This document shows, piece by piece, positions 27,936-35,956 of a stretch of DNA of 64,000 bases. Origin of the DNA: an uncultured Pelagibacteraceae bacterium (GTDB taxonomy: Bacteria; Pseudomonadota; Alphaproteobacteria; Pelagibacterales; Pelagibacteraceae). The notes below the pieces were generated by a model. The model ran no database searches. It was not told the origin of the DNA and saw only the letters and a program-made list of their open reading frames with translations. The stretch spans positions 19,900-83,899 of the forward strand of contig CACOKI010000004.1 of assembly GCA_902627735.1 (NCBI GenBank), in the 5' to 3' direction. Positions within the stretch are counted from its first letter, which is position 1, and every line of letters begins with the position of its first letter. A program made the position numbers and the translations under genes.

Positions 27936-29469
27936 ATTTTATTATATTACAACACCCATATATTATCCTTCAGCTAAACCACACATGGGACACGCATATT
28001 CAAGTATTATTGCGGATTTCTTTGCTAGATTTAAAAAAATAGATGGTTTTAAAGTTCATTTTTTAACTGGAACAGATGAACATGGACTAAAGATACAACG
28101 AGCGGCTGAAAAAAAAGGAATTGATACATTAGATTTTTGCAATGAAATAAGTCAAACATTTAGAAATTTATCAAAAACTTTAAATTTAACAAACACTGAC
28201 TTCATAAGAACTACAGAAGATAGACATAAAAAAACAGTTCAACATTTATGGACAGAACTTGTTAATAACGGTGACATATATTTGTCGAAATATTCTGGTT
28301 GGTATTCAGTATCTGATGAAGCCTTCTATAATGATGACGAAATTGAAGAACATGATGGTAAAAAAATCGCCATTTCATCTAAATCAACAGTCGAGTGGAT
28401 GGATGAAGAGTCTTATTTTTTTAAACTATCAAAATGGGAAAAACCACTTTTAGATTTTTATAAAAATAACCCTGACTTTATATCACCAGAAAGTAGAAAA
28501 AATGAGGTAATTAGTTTTGTAAAAAACGGTTTAAAAGATTTATCTGTTAGTAGGAAAAGTTTTTCCTGGGGCATAAAAGTACCAGAGGATAACAATCATG
28601 TTATATATGTCTGGTTAGATGCATTGACAAATTATATAAGTGCACTTAATTATCCTGATAAAAAAGAAAAATTATTCAAACAATTCTGGCCTGCATCACT
28701 TCATTTAATAGGGAAAGATATTTTAAGATTTCATGCAATTTATTGGCCAGCATTTCTTTTAGCGGCAAAAATTGAATTACCTAAAAAAGTTTATGGTCAT
28801 GGTTGGATTCTTTCGGATGATGAAAAAATGTCTAAATCAAAAGGAAATATCTTAGATCCTTTAGAAATAATTGAACAATATGGTTTAGATCCTTTAAGAT
28901 ATTATTTAATAAAAGAAGTTTCTTTTGGAAATGATGGAAATATATCTCAAGATCGTTTGGAAGATTGTATAAATAGTGACCTAGCCAATAATTTTGGAAA
29001 TTTGTGCCAAAGAGTAACTGCTTTTACAATTAAAAACTGTGATAGTAAAATTCCCACTGAAATTGAATTTAGCAAAGATGATTTAAATATTTTAGATAAA
29101 TATAAAAATAATATTGATGAAATAAGGAATAAGATTGATAAACAAGATCTAAATTATTATATAGAATATATTGTAAATTCCCTCTTTGAAGCTAATAAAT
29201 ATTTTAACGACCAGGAACCATGGAAAAAAAAAGATGATAAAAAAAGGTTAAATACAATCGTTTTTACTAGTTTAGAAATAGTAAGAAAAATAAGTTTTAT
29301 GTTATATCCAATTATTCCTGAATCATCACTAAAAGCATTAGCTATATTTGATATTAAAGAAGATCAAATTAAATTCTCAAGTATTGCTGATAATAATTTC
29401 TTAAAGAAAGGAAATAGTATAAATTCAATAGGTTTATTATTTAAAAAAATAGAAAAAAAAAATGATTGA
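27928..29469 (+). CDS. metG: Methionyl-tRNA synthetase
   Basis: Charges initiator and elongator tRNA-Met. Class I motifs: HIGH as HMGH in KPHMGHAYSSI near residue 17, and KMSKS as KMSKSKGN near 303. The connective-peptide region (GWYSVSDEAFYNDDEI near 125-140) lacks the Cys knuckles, so this is the zinc-free form, and at 513 residues it also lacks the C-terminal dimerisation domain. Both features are common in alphaproteobacteria. It overlaps holB and tatD by 8 bases each. Confidence 0.96.
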   Translation: MDKFYYITTPIYYPSAKPHMGHAYSSIIADFFARFKKIDGFKVHFLTGTDEHGLKIQRAAEKKGIDTLDFCNEISQTFRNLSKTLNLTNTDFIRTTEDRHKKTVQHLWTELVNNGDIYLSKYSGWYSVSDEAFYNDDEIEEHDGKKIAISSKSTVEWMDEESYFFKLSKWEKPLLDFYKNNPDFISPESRKNEVISFVKNGLKDLSVSRKSFSWGIKVPEDNNHVIYVWLDALTNYISALNYPDKKEKLFKQFWPASLHLIGKDILRFHAIYWPAFLLAAKIELPKKVYGHGWILSDDEKMSKSKGNILDPLEIIEQYGLDPLRYYLIKEVSFGNDGNISQDRLEDCINSDLANNFGNLCQRVTAFTIKNCDSKIPTEIEFSKDDLNILDKYKNNIDEIRNKIDKQDLNYYIEYIVNSLFEANKYFNDQEPWKKKDDKKRLNTIVFTSLEIVRKISFMLYPIIPESSLKALAIFDIKEDQIKFSSIADNNFLKKGNSINSIGLLFKKIEKKND

Positions 29470-30223
29470 TTCTCATTGTCACCTAGATCAGGAACCTTTA
29501 TTTCAAGATTTGGAAAATATTATTCAAAGATCTAAAGATATTGGTATTGAAAAAATATTAACTATAAGCACAAATTTTAAAAGTTTCGAAAATATCACGA
29601 ATATTGTTAAAAAAGATGATATTATCTATGGAACTTTCGGTATTCATCCACATGAAACTAAAGATAACTTAATTACAAAAGAAATTATCAGAGAAAAAAT
29701 TTCATTAAATAAAAAAATAATTGGAATAGGCGAAACTGGATTAGATTTTTATTACAATAATAGTGATAAAAAAAGTCAAATTAAAAGTTTTGAAGAACAT
29801 ATAAAAGCATCAATTGAAATGAAATTACCATTAATAATTCATTCTCGGGCAGCTGAGTCGGAAACATTTGATATCTTAAATAATTTTTATGATAAGAATT
29901 TAAAAATTTTGATGCATTGTTTCACTGGTAGCAAAGAATTTGCAGAAAAATTAATGGACCTAAATGCGTATTTTTCTGCAAGTGGAATTATAACTTTTAA
30001 AAATTCAATTAATTTACAAGAAACATTTAAATCAATACCATTAGAATACTTATTAATTGAAACCGATAGCCCTTATTTAGCACCCGAACCTAAAAGAGGA
30101 AAAAAAAATGAGCCTTCTTTTATTAAATTTACTGCAGATAAACTTGCAAAGTTAAAAAATATCTCCAATCAAGAACTAATAAATCAAACTTCTCAAAATT
30201 TTAATAGACTTTTTTCAAATTAA
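29462..30223 (+). CDS. tatD: TatD-family metal-dependent deoxyribonuclease
   Basis: Amidohydrolase-fold nuclease. Metal ligands appear in order: DSHCHLD at residues 3-9, the Glu in IGIGETGLDFYY near 95, His in LIIHSRAAESE near 120, His in LMHCFTGS near 152, and Asp in IETDSPYLAPEP near 200-211. 253 residues, normal. Despite its name it is not part of the Tat translocase. Located directly after metG, a conserved pairing. Confidence 0.94.
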   Translation: MIDSHCHLDQEPLFQDLENIIQRSKDIGIEKILTISTNFKSFENITNIVKKDDIIYGTFGIHPHETKDNLITKEIIREKISLNKKIIGIGETGLDFYYNNSDKKSQIKSFEEHIKASIEMKLPLIIHSRAAESETFDILNNFYDKNLKILMHCFTGSKEFAEKLMDLNAYFSASGIITFKNSINLQETFKSIPLEYLLIETDSPYLAPEPKRGKKNEPSFIKFTADKLAKLKNISNQELINQTSQNFNRLFSN

Positions 30224-30225
30224 TT

Positions 30226-30996
30226 ATGAAGTTTAAGATATTAGGCTGTGGTAGCTCAATGGGTGTTCCAAAATCAGACGGTGACTTTGGAAATTGTGAT
30301 CCAAAAGAAATAAAAAATTATAGAACAAGATGCTCAGCATTAATAATAGGAGAAAAAATAAATATTTTAATTGATACATCTCCAGATTTAAGACATCAAC
30401 TTTTAAAAAATAATATTAAGAACATTAATTATGTTTTATATTCCCATATGCATGCAGACCAAACACATGGGATTAATGATTTAAGAGTTTTTTATCTTAA
30501 AAATAAAAAAACAATTCCTGTTTATGCTGATATACCTACATCTAAATATCTTCAAAGGAATTTTACATATTGTTTTAAGAAAACATATAATGAATATCCA
30601 CCTATTTTGAATTTAAATAAATTGAAAAATAAATTCACATTAAAAGACAATAAGAAAAAAATTTTTATTAATTCTATAAAAGTTAAACATGGAAAAGTAA
30701 ATTCTATTTGCTATGTAATTGATAAAAAAATTGCTTACATTAGCGATGTTAGTGAAATAAAAAGAAATGATTATAGATATTTAAAAAATCTTCGATATTT
30801 GATAATAGATTGTTTGTGGTACGAATATCATCCTTCTCATTTAAATTTAGAACAATCTTTAGATTTGATAAAAATATTGAAACCTAAAAAAGCAATTTTA
30901 ACCAATTTACATTCGAAACTTGATTACAATTTATTAAAAAAAAATCTTCCAAAAAATGTAGTTCCTGCTTTTGATGGGCTTACTTTAAAGTTATAA
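30226..30996 (+). CDS. PhnP-like MBL-fold metallohydrolase
   Basis: Metallo-beta-lactamase-fold phosphodiesterase-like enzyme of the PhnP group. N-terminus ILGCGSSMGVPKSDGDFGNCDP, here in two parts (ILGCGSSMGVP, then GDFGNCDP), is typical. The metal motif HxHxDH is present as HMHADQ near residues 73-78 (last ligand His replaced by Gln) followed by HGINDLR; further ligands are H in VKHGK near 150, D in YISDVSE near 170 and H near 215. 256 residues. Often linked to tatD in alphaproteobacteria; exact substrate unknown. Its stop overlaps that of the convergent peroxidase gene by 6 bases. Confidence 0.85.
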   Translation: MKFKILGCGSSMGVPKSDGDFGNCDPKEIKNYRTRCSALIIGEKINILIDTSPDLRHQLLKNNIKNINYVLYSHMHADQTHGINDLRVFYLKNKKTIPVYADIPTSKYLQRNFTYCFKKTYNEYPPILNLNKLKNKFTLKDNKKKIFINSIKVKHGKVNSICYVIDKKIAYISDVSEIKRNDYRYLKNLRYLIIDCLWYEYHPSHLNLEQSLDLIKILKPKKAILTNLHSKLDYNLLKKNLPKNVVPAFDGLTLKL

Positions 30997-31533
30997 AATT
31001 TCTTCTATTTGTGAAATTAGCTTATTAGACATTGGTTTTGTAAAAGAACTAAATGTATTTTCAATTTTACCTTCTTTATTTATAAGAATTTTATGAAAAT
31101 TCCACTTTGGAACAGCTGATTTGCCATGATTTTCTTTTGCCCATTTAAAAACTTCATGAGCATTTTTACCTTTAACTTCTGTTATAGTTGTTAGTGGAAA
31201 GTTAATATTAAAATTTACTTCACAGAATTCTTTTATATCTGCATTGTTATTTTTTTCTTGATTAAATGAATTAGATGGGACACCAAGAACAATTAAACCT
31301 TTTTCTTTATATAAATCCCATAATTTTTGTAATTCATCATATTGTTTTGTGAAGCCACAATAACTAGCTGTATTAACAACTAAAATTATTTTATTTTTGT
31401 AATCTTTAAAATTTATTGTCTCTCCAGTTATACTTTCTATACTGAAATCATAAAATTTTTTTTCATAGTTAGCAGATGTTGATGTTTTAAAAAAAAACAT
31501 AATTAATGATAATAATAATATTCCTTTTTTCAT
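30991..31533 (-). CDS. Glutathione peroxidase, cysteine type, probably exported
   Basis: Thiol peroxidase of the glutathione peroxidase family. Residues 1-21 (MKKGILLLSLIMFFFKTSTS) look like a signal peptide, so a periplasmic role is likely. The catalytic tetrad is complete: Cys59 in NTASYCGFTKQY (Cys instead of selenocysteine), Gln in LGVPSNSFNQE near 97, and Trp/Asn in PKWNFHK near 147. 180 residues, normal. Overlaps nhaA by 4 bases, so the two may be co-expressed. Confidence 0.93.
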   Translation of the reverse strand: MKKGILLLSLIMFFFKTSTSANYEKKFYDFSIESITGETINFKDYKNKIILVVNTASYCGFTKQYDELQKLWDLYKEKGLIVLGVPSNSFNQEKNNNADIKEFCEVNFNINFPLTTITEVKGKNAHEVFKWAKENHGKSAVPKWNFHKILINKEGKIENTFSSFTKPMSNKLISQIEEIL

Positions 31534-32711
31534 TTGCTAGGTTTGTTTGGGGTTAGCAATATCAAAAAATAACCAAATAAAGTTGACAATAATGACCCAG
31601 TTAACACACCTATTTTTACACCATCCATATATTGCATGTTTTCAGCAAAAGCTAAATTTCCAACAAATAAACTCATTGTGAAACCAATACCTGTAAGAAC
31701 TCCTACACCATAAAAATTATACCAACTTGTATCGTTGGGCATTTGAGCTACTTTCAGCTTTATTGATACATATGAAAATATAAAAACACCAAGTTGTTTT
31801 CCTAAGAATAGTCCAAGCACGATACCTAGTGGAACTTTATCTAATAATGAAGCTAAAGATAAACCTTCCAAAGATACTCCTGCGTTTGCAAATGCAAAAA
31901 GAGGCATTATTCCAAATGCTACATACGGACTAATTGCATGTTCAACTTTTATTAATAAAGAAAAATCTTTTTCTTTTTTTCTGTGAGGTATTGTCATAGC
32001 CAGTAAAACACCAGCAATGGTAGCGTGGATGCCAGAGTTATGCGTGAAATCCCAAAGGAAAAGTCCTATAATCAAATATGGTAAAAACTTTTTAATATTA
32101 AATTTATTAATTAATAGTAAAACAATAAAAGCTAATAACATTAATGTTAAATACTTGATACTCAAATCTCCAGAATAGAATAGGGCAATAATTACTATTG
32201 CTCCTAAATCATCAATTATAGCTAATGCCGTTAAAAATACTTTTAATGATAAAGGGACTCTTTTACCCAACAAAGATAACACACCCAGAGAAAATGCAAT
32301 ATCTGTTGCTGAGGGAATTGCCCATCCATTTAAAGTTTCACTATCACCTAAATTTATAAAAACATAAAATAATGCTGGAACTAACATTCCTCCCACAGCA
32401 GCTATTATTGGCAACAGTGCTTGCTTTATATTAGAAAGCTCACCTTGTAAAAATTCTCTTTTAATTTCCAGTGTTACAAAGAAAAAAAAGATAGCCATTA
32501 AAGCATCATTTATCCAATGAATGACTGAAAGTTTTAATCCAAAATTATTTATTCCTATAAATAGATATTTGTTTAAAGTTGAAAAATAAAGATCAGATAA
32601 ATTAGAATTACTAATAACCAAAGCAATTATAGCTGCAAATAACAACACAAGTCCACTAGCAGCTTCTAATTTAAAAAACCATTTAAAAGGCTTTGAAATA
32701 TAATTTATCAT
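31530..32711 (-). CDS. nhaA: Na+/H+ antiporter NhaA
   Basis: Electrogenic sodium/proton antiporter for pH and salt homeostasis. About twelve helices; the ion-binding Asp pair is in TALAIIDDLGAIVIIALFYS near residues 160-180, and the early SDLYF / HWINDALMAIFFFFVTLEIK segment near 65-85 matches the family. GIGFTMSLFVGNLAFA near 340-355 is also a hallmark. 393 residues, normal. It is the middle gene of a reverse run (zinc-ribbon protein, nhaA, glutathione peroxidase). Confidence 0.96.
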   Translation of the reverse strand: MINYISKPFKWFFKLEAASGLVLLFAAIIALVISNSNLSDLYFSTLNKYLFIGINNFGLKLSVIHWINDALMAIFFFFVTLEIKREFLQGELSNIKQALLPIIAAVGGMLVPALFYVFINLGDSETLNGWAIPSATDIAFSLGVLSLLGKRVPLSLKVFLTALAIIDDLGAIVIIALFYSGDLSIKYLTLMLLAFIVLLLINKFNIKKFLPYLIIGLFLWDFTHNSGIHATIAGVLLAMTIPHRKKEKDFSLLIKVEHAISPYVAFGIMPLFAFANAGVSLEGLSLASLLDKVPLGIVLGLFLGKQLGVFIFSYVSIKLKVAQMPNDTSWYNFYGVGVLTGIGFTMSLFVGNLAFAENMQYMDGVKIGVLTGSLLSTLFGYFLILLTPNKPSK

Positions 32712-32713
32712 TT

Positions 32714-33178
32714 TTAGGCTAAGTCTTTAATAAATAATTTTATATCTTTCAATGTTTCAAAAAGGCTTGTTATTATAAATTCTAATTGAGGAATTTTATC
32801 ATATAGGGGATTTTTAAATGTATCTATTATAATAATCAGTGCAGTAAATGATATAATTGAAACAACAATATATGATAAGAAAATACCAAAACTAAATTCA
32901 GATTTTTTTTCATATTTTACTATTGCTGAACTCTTTTTAATATCTTTTTTTATAATAGATTGAGAATTTTCAATTATGTTCTTTTGTTTAGTTGTATATT
33001 TTTTATGAGTCTTTTTATAATTTTTTGGAATATTTATTTCTTTTGTATTTATTATTTTGGTTTTATCAAAAAACCATGTGTGATTACAATTACCACACTT
33101 TAAAAGTCTCCCTTTTTCAGGTATTAAATTGGAATCAACTTCAAATTTTTTTTTACACCTTGGACAATTAATTATCAT
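32714..33178 (-). CDS. MJ0042-type zinc-ribbon membrane protein
   Basis: 154 residues. The N-terminus MIINCPRCKKKFEVDSNLIP followed by KGRLLKCGNCNHTWFF is the MJ0042 zinc-ribbon with two CxxC knuckles (residues about 5-8 and 28-31), both intact. A Lys-rich linker follows, then one transmembrane helix (about 97-120, FGIFLSYIVVSIISFTALII) and a short C-terminal part. This family is common in alphaproteobacteria near ftsE/ftsX or transport genes; its function is not known. nhaA begins 2 bases downstream. Confidence 0.85.
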   Translation of the reverse strand: MIINCPRCKKKFEVDSNLIPEKGRLLKCGNCNHTWFFDKTKIINTKEINIPKNYKKTHKKYTTKQKNIIENSQSIIKKDIKKSSAIVKYEKKSEFSFGIFLSYIVVSIISFTALIIIIDTFKNPLYDKIPQLEFIITSLFETLKDIKLFIKDLA

Positions 33179-33272
33179 AGGCTCTTATATATCAGATTTT
33201 AGTTAAAATTCTTTAAATTAGTACACCTTTACCCTTTTAAAAAATTAATAAGTGCTGTATTAGTACATCACT

Positions 33273-33349
<77 letters not shown>

Positions 33350-33356
33350 TTTATTT

Positions 33357-33638
33357 ATGAAAAAAGCAAAAATTTATATTCCTAATAAAAGTCCAATGCA
33401 ATCCGGACTTGGAAAGATTGATAAATGGATATTAGAATTTGAGACAAAAGATCCAACCAAAAACCCTTTAATGGGATGGGAAAGCTCTTCAGATACTTTA
33501 AGTGAACTTAAATTGGAATTTACAACTAAAGAACTTGCAATAAACTATGCAAAAAAAATGAAAATTGAATATGAAATTATTGAACCAAAAAAAAGAAAAA
33601 TTGTTAAAAAATCTTACGCAGATAATTTTTTATCTTAA
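33357..33638 (+). CDS. NDUFS4-like complex I accessory subunit (ETC complex I subunit)
   Basis: 93 residues from ATG 33357. A longer frame starting at 33306 lies inside tRNA-Pro and is rejected. The core MQSGLGKIDKWILEFE near 13-28, then NPLMGWESSSDTLSELKLEF near 36-55 and FTTKELAINYAKKMKIEYE match the NADH dehydrogenase 18-kDa subunit family, an alphaproteobacterial and mitochondrial accessory subunit of respiratory complex I. It is far from any nuo cluster in this window; placement directly after tRNA-Pro suggests it shares the tRNA promoter. Confidence 0.88.
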   Translation: MKKAKIYIPNKSPMQSGLGKIDKWILEFETKDPTKNPLMGWESSSDTLSELKLEFTTKELAINYAKKMKIEYEIIEPKKRKIVKKSYADNFLS

Positions 33639-33647
33639 TTAAAATAA

Positions 33648-34640
33648 ATGTTTAAATTTTTTACTCAAAGAAAATGGTTTTTATGGAGTATTGGTGGAAC
33701 AATAGTTATTTTATTAGCTACATGGTACCAAGTTCAACTTGATGTAAAAATAAATGAATGGTTCGGAGAGTTTTATGATACTTTACAAAAAGCCTTAACC
33801 GAACCTAATTCAGTAACAGAAAAAGAGTTTATTGCCTATCTATTTACTTTCGCAAAAATAGCTGCAGTTTATATTATCGTTGTTATTTTTAGCGATTATT
33901 TTACAAGTCATTGGACTTTTAGATGGAGAACAGCTATGGCTGATTTCTATCATGATAAATGGAATGATGCTTCATCAATTGAAGGTGCTTCTCAAAGAGT
34001 CCAAGAAGACACTCTAAAGTTTGCAAGAATTATGGAAGGACTTGGAGCGGAATTATTAAGAAGTTTAATGACTTTAATTGCATTTACTCCAATATTGTGG
34101 GGTTTATCAAAAAGTATAACCATACTTCCTTGGATAGGTGAAGTTGATCATGCGTTAGTTTGGGTTGCAATTATATCTGCTTTAGGTGGTACTTTAATAT
34201 TAGCAAGCGTTGGAATTAAATTACCAGGTATTGAATATGATATTCAAAAAGAGGAGGCCGCATATAGAAAAGAATTAGTTTTAGGAGAAGATTTTAAAGA
34301 AAGTGCACAACCTCAAAAAATAACAGATCTTTATGGTGGAGTTAGAAAGATACATTATAAAATGTATTTCCATTACTTATATTTCAATGCTGTTAAATGG
34401 AGCTATTTACAAGGTATGGTTATTGTGCCATATTTAGCTTTAGCACCAACTATTGTGACAGGTGCGATTACTTTAGGTTTTGTTCAACAAATCATTAGAG
34501 CATTTGGAAGAGTTGAAACTTCTCTGCAATATCTTGTTAGAAGTTGGCCAATTATAGTTGAGCTAATCTCTGTTTGGAAAAGGTTACGAGAATTTGAGTC
34601 AAAATTAGAAATTGATAACTCAACTGAAGTAATAAGATAA
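33648..34640 (+). CDS. SbmA/BacA-like peptide transporter (membrane domain only)
   Basis: 330 residues, multi-helix inner-membrane protein. WYQVQLDVKINEWFGEFYDTLQKAL near residues 26-50 (in parts: KINEWFGEFYDTLQ), FTSHWTFRWRTAMADFYHDKW near 88-108 and EGASQRVQEDTLKFARIMEG near 115-134 are the SbmA/BacA signatures. That family imports peptides and some antibiotics using the proton gradient, and has no nucleotide-binding domain, as here. Usual length is about 400, so this is a shorter form. It overlaps the glpX start by one base. Confidence 0.88.
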   Translation: MFKFFTQRKWFLWSIGGTIVILLATWYQVQLDVKINEWFGEFYDTLQKALTEPNSVTEKEFIAYLFTFAKIAAVYIIVVIFSDYFTSHWTFRWRTAMADFYHDKWNDASSIEGASQRVQEDTLKFARIMEGLGAELLRSLMTLIAFTPILWGLSKSITILPWIGEVDHALVWVAIISALGGTLILASVGIKLPGIEYDIQKEEAAYRKELVLGEDFKESAQPQKITDLYGGVRKIHYKMYFHYLYFNAVKWSYLQGMVIVPYLALAPTIVTGAITLGFVQQIIRAFGRVETSLQYLVRSWPIIVELISVWKRLREFESKLEIDNSTEVIR

Positions 34641-35581
34641 TGATACTTGAAAAAAAATTTGAAGATATGATATTAAAAGTTTCAACAAGATCAGCTTTGT
34701 CATCATCATATTTCGTTGGAAAAAAAGATAAAATTGCAGCTGATAAAGCTGCAGTTGATACAATGAGGTCTGAATTAAATAAAATTGATATGATTGGAGA
34801 AATTGTAATAGGTGAAGGTGAACTTGATGAGGCACCAATGTTATATATAGGTGAAAAATTAGGTTCGATGAAAGGACCAAATATAGACATTGCTGTGGAT
34901 CCATTAGAAGGAACAAACTTTGCAGCAAATAATTTACCAGGAGCCTTATCAGTTATCGCAATAGCAGGTAAATCAAATCTTTTTAATGCACCAGAAACTT
35001 ATATGAATAAAATTTCTGCAAATGTTACTGAAAAAGGTGTTATCGACCTAGATTTTTCGATTAAGAATAATATAAAAAATTTGTCAGAATATAAAAATAA
35101 AGAACCAAAAAATCTAACTGCTTGTATTTTAGACAGACCTAGACACAAAAAAATAATTGATGAATTAAAAAATCTTGGAGTAAAATTAAAACTAATAACC
35201 GATGGAGATGTGAGTGGAGCTCTTATGGTTACAGATAAAAAATATAATGTAGATTTATTTTTAGGAATAGGTGGGGGACCTGAAGGTGTTTTAGCTGCGT
35301 CAGCATTGGATACATTTAATTGTTTTTTTCAAGGAAAATTTATTTTTGAGTCAAATGATGAAAAAAAAAGAGCAGAAAAAATGGGTATTAAAGACTTAGA
35401 TAAAAAATATGAATTAGATGAAATTGTTTCTGGAGATTCAATATTCTGTGCGACAGGAATAACAAGTGGAGATTTAGTGTCTGGAATAGAAATTATTGGA
35501 GATGAATTTGTTTCAGAAACCCTAATAACTCATAAGTCTTCAGGTCTCAAAAAAATTATTAAAATAAAACAAACTATTTAA
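34640..35581 (+). CDS. glpX: Class II fructose-1,6-bisphosphatase GlpX
   Basis: Gluconeogenic phosphatase that converts fructose-1,6-bisphosphate to fructose-6-phosphate. The family blocks are clear: KDKIAADKAAVDTMRSELN near 30-48, the metal site IGEGELDEAPMLYIGE near 56-71, DIAVDPLEGTNFAANN near 80-95 and GDVSGALMVTDKKYNVDLF near 190-210, with GIGGGPEGVLAASAL after it. 313 residues, usual. Two long reverse frames over its 5' half are shadows of its low-complexity codons. Confidence 0.96.
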   Translation: MILEKKFEDMILKVSTRSALSSSYFVGKKDKIAADKAAVDTMRSELNKIDMIGEIVIGEGELDEAPMLYIGEKLGSMKGPNIDIAVDPLEGTNFAANNLPGALSVIAIAGKSNLFNAPETYMNKISANVTEKGVIDLDFSIKNNIKNLSEYKNKEPKNLTACILDRPRHKKIIDELKNLGVKLKLITDGDVSGALMVTDKKYNVDLFLGIGGGPEGVLAASALDTFNCFFQGKFIFESNDEKKRAEKMGIKDLDKKYELDEIVSGDSIFCATGITSGDLVSGIEIIGDEFVSETLITHKSSGLKKIIKIKQTI

Positions 35582-35626
35582 TAAAGCTTGATAATTAATA
35601 TTTTTTACAATAAAAAACACTTTTTT

Positions 35627-35701
35627 GGTCCCTTCGTCTATCGGTTAGGACACGTGGTTTTCATCCTCGAAAGAGGGGTTCGATTCCCCTAGGGACCGCC
35701 A
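35627..35701 (+). tRNA. tRNA-Glu(UUC)
   Basis: 75 bases: acceptor GGTCCCT/AGGGACC, D arm GTCT/GGAC, anticodon stem CGTGG/CCTCG with loop TTTTCAT giving anticodon TTC, T arm AGGGG-TTCGATT-CCCCT, discriminator G and encoded CCA. The middle pair of the anticodon stem is a U-U mismatch (positions 29-41). It marks the left end of the accessory region. Confidence 0.95.
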
Positions 35702-35707
35702 AAAAAT

Positions 35708-35956
35708 ATGGCATATTTTGTTTATATGTTAAAATGTGTTTCCTGTAAGAAAAAACGTACTTACGTTGGTTACACTAATGACATTAAATCTAGAATTCAT
35801 TTACATAATCTTAGCAAAGGAGCAAAATTTACTAAAGGTAATAAATGGAAATTAATATATAAAAAGAAATTTCTATCAAAATCAAAAGCAATGTCTTATG
35901 AATATTCTTTAAAAAATGATAAAGTAAAAAGATTAGAAATTTATAATAATTCATAA
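35708..35956 (+). CDS. GIY-YIG nuclease-domain protein
   Basis: 82 residues that consist of little more than one GIY-YIG domain: YFVYMLKCVSCKKKRTYVGYTN near residues 3-24 provides the YVY...YVG pair of the motif, then the Arg in DIKSRIHLHN near 25-34, and the Glu of the active site in SYEYSLKN near 65. It resembles the YhbQ/UPF0213 group, whose cellular role is not settled. It starts 6 bases after tRNA-Glu and ends directly before the glycosyltransferase ATG. Confidence 0.87.
   Translation: MAYFVYMLKCVSCKKKRTYVGYTNDIKSRIHLHNLSKGAKFTKGNKWKLIYKKKFLSKSKAMSYEYSLKNDKVKRLEIYNNS

Noticed and set aside
34552-34928. Two reverse frames over the glpX 5' end
   Set aside because: Low-complexity Leu/Ser/Gln-rich translations antisense to a well-conserved gene.
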